Shown here one piece after another: positions 5,271 to 6,100 of a DNA stretch of 6,100 bases. The notes beneath the pieces were generated by a model, which was given only the letters and a program-made list of their open reading frames with translations, was not told the DNA's origin and ran no database searches. The stretch is from NCBI GenBank assembly GCA_905479025.1, contig CAJQKX010000219.1, positions 1-6,100 of the forward strand, written 5' to 3'. The position numbers were made by a program, and so were the translations under genes. Origin of the DNA: an uncultured Paraglaciecola sp. (lineage in GTDB: Bacteria > Pseudomonadota > Gammaproteobacteria > Enterobacterales > Alteromonadaceae). How positions within the stretch are numbered: the stretch's first letter is position 1; every line of letters begins with the position of its first letter.

Positions 5271-6100
5271 TTGTTAATAAGCTCTTATAGCATAGAACAA
5301 AAAAGCGACCATATAATGGGTCGCTTTTGGGCTATTGCTAGCCCTTGTGAGCTGCTGATTGAAACCCAAGACTCTATGCTTGCAAATCATCTAACTTCAG
5401 TAGCTTATGCAGAAACCAAACGTATCGAACAAAAATTTAGTCGCTATTTGCCCAACAACCCCATGGCCAATATTAACGATAGTCAGGGTAAGCCTATTGC
5501 AATTGATAATGAATTTTTTCGTCTTTTGGAGTTAGCTAATAGCTGTTTTCAGCTAAGTGACGGCCTATTTGATATCACCTCTGGTGTATTACGTCAGGCT
5601 TGGACATTTGACGGCTTAGATAATCTACCATCACCTGATGCAGTCAAAGTATTAATGCCGTTTATAGGTTGGGGAAAAGTTAAATATGAACAATCTTCAA
5701 TTACTGTAGCCAAAGGTATGGAGTTGGACTTTGGCGGCATGGGCAAAGAATATGCGGTGGATTGTGTGGCTAAATTATGCACAGAACACGCTCCAACCAC
5801 ATCAGTTGTTGTGAATTTTGGTGGCGATATTCAAGTGAATCGTGCACGGCATAATAAGCAGCCATGGTATATCGGTATTGAAAGCCCAGACGATGCAGAA
5901 GCGACTTAGGTTCTAAAAACTATCAGTGGTGGATTAGTTACCAGTGGTGATGCAAGACGCTATCTATTAAAAAATGGTAAACGTTACAGTCATATTCTTA
6001 ATCCTGAAACCGGATATCCAGTAAAAAATGCAGCCAGGTGACTATCGCTGCTCCTCATTGTATTCAAGCTGGATTGTTAGCAACTATGGCTTTATTAAAG
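5271..6100 (+). pseudogene. apbE: ApbE-like FAD:protein FMN transferase, interrupted by a stop and a frameshift (3' end outside window)
   Basis: ApbE enzymes move FMN from FAD onto a Thr or Ser of target proteins in the periplasm. The first open part (212 codons, TTG 5271 to TAG 5907) has GRFWAIASPCELL (17-29), IEQKFSRY, LSDGLFDITSG (96-105), LDFGGMGKEYAVD (152-164) and VVNFGGDIQVN (180-190), all typical of the family. After the stop the same frame continues with SGGLVTSGDARRYLL and the conserved YSHILNPETGYPV. It then reaches TGA at 6039-6041, caused by loss of one base near 6036-6038. The next frame reads VTIAAPHCIQAGLLATMALLK to the window edge. In canonical ApbE the AxxxT helix carries a metal-binding Asp; here Gly stands in AGLLAT, which may be a subfamily trait. 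No signal peptide is seen. It is the fourth gene of the operon, 27 bases after the barrel gene. Two lesions could be real decay or sequence error. Confidence 0.85.
5301..5328 (+). terminator. Terminator-like hairpin inside the 5' end of the ApbE gene
   Basis: AAAAGCGACC (5301-5310) and GGTCGCTTTT (5319-5328) are perfect reverse complements around an 8-base loop (ATATAATG). An A-run precedes the stem and T's follow it, so it looks like a bidirectional Rho-independent terminator, although the tract ends after four T's. It encodes KSDHIMGRF of ApbE and holds the in-frame ATG 5316 at the end of its loop. It could attenuate transcription between the barrel gene and apbE. The structure is directly visible; the function is inferred. 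Confidence 0.55.

Overview
The window reads as a chromosomal segment of an AT-rich marine-type gammaproteobacterium. Order Alteromonadales, something like Paraglaciecola, Glaciecola or Colwellia, is an inference from the close match of the arcA product to enterobacterial ArcA, the gene families present and the base composition. No phage, transposon, tRNA, rRNA or CRISPR signal was seen. All genes read on the + strand.

Layout: (1) 1-233 is the 3' end of glycogen synthase (glgA). (2) 234-657 is an AT-rich stretch with no gene I can support; an imperfect inverted repeat and a possible promoter lie near its right end. (3) 658-2282 is a heavily decayed membrane sensor histidine kinase. By reading the three forward frames I can rebuild it from its N-terminus, through TM1, a sensor region, TM2, HAMP, the H-box and the ATPase domain, to its natural stop. 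It carries about five single-base frameshifts and three in-frame stops. (4) 2385-3092 is an intact arcA, followed by a clear Rho-independent terminator. (5) From about 3143 to the window end is a four-gene operon: a secreted thioredoxin-like TlpA-family protein, a tiny DUF4266 lipoprotein ending in Gly-Cys-Gly-Cys-Asn, a DUF3570 outer-membrane beta-barrel protein, and an ApbE-type FAD:protein FMN transferase. The last of these has an in-frame stop and a frameshift and runs off the window.

The four-gene cassette is the most interesting content. Its parts (thiol oxidoreductase, Cys-tailed lipoprotein, barrel, flavin transferase) suggest an envelope redox or flavin system whose substrate and role I cannot name. 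Just upstream of it is a tandem CTTAAG-N5-CTTAAG element, which resembles the binding boxes of PmrA/QseB-type response regulators and overlaps a plausible -35 region. A perfect 10-bp terminator-like hairpin sits inside the start of the ApbE gene.

Two of the seven genes are broken while their neighbours are intact. All four premature stops can be explained as C-to-T changes at CAA, CAG or CGA codons. Real decay is the simplest reading for the kinase; for apbE, with only two lesions, sequencing or assembly error remains possible.
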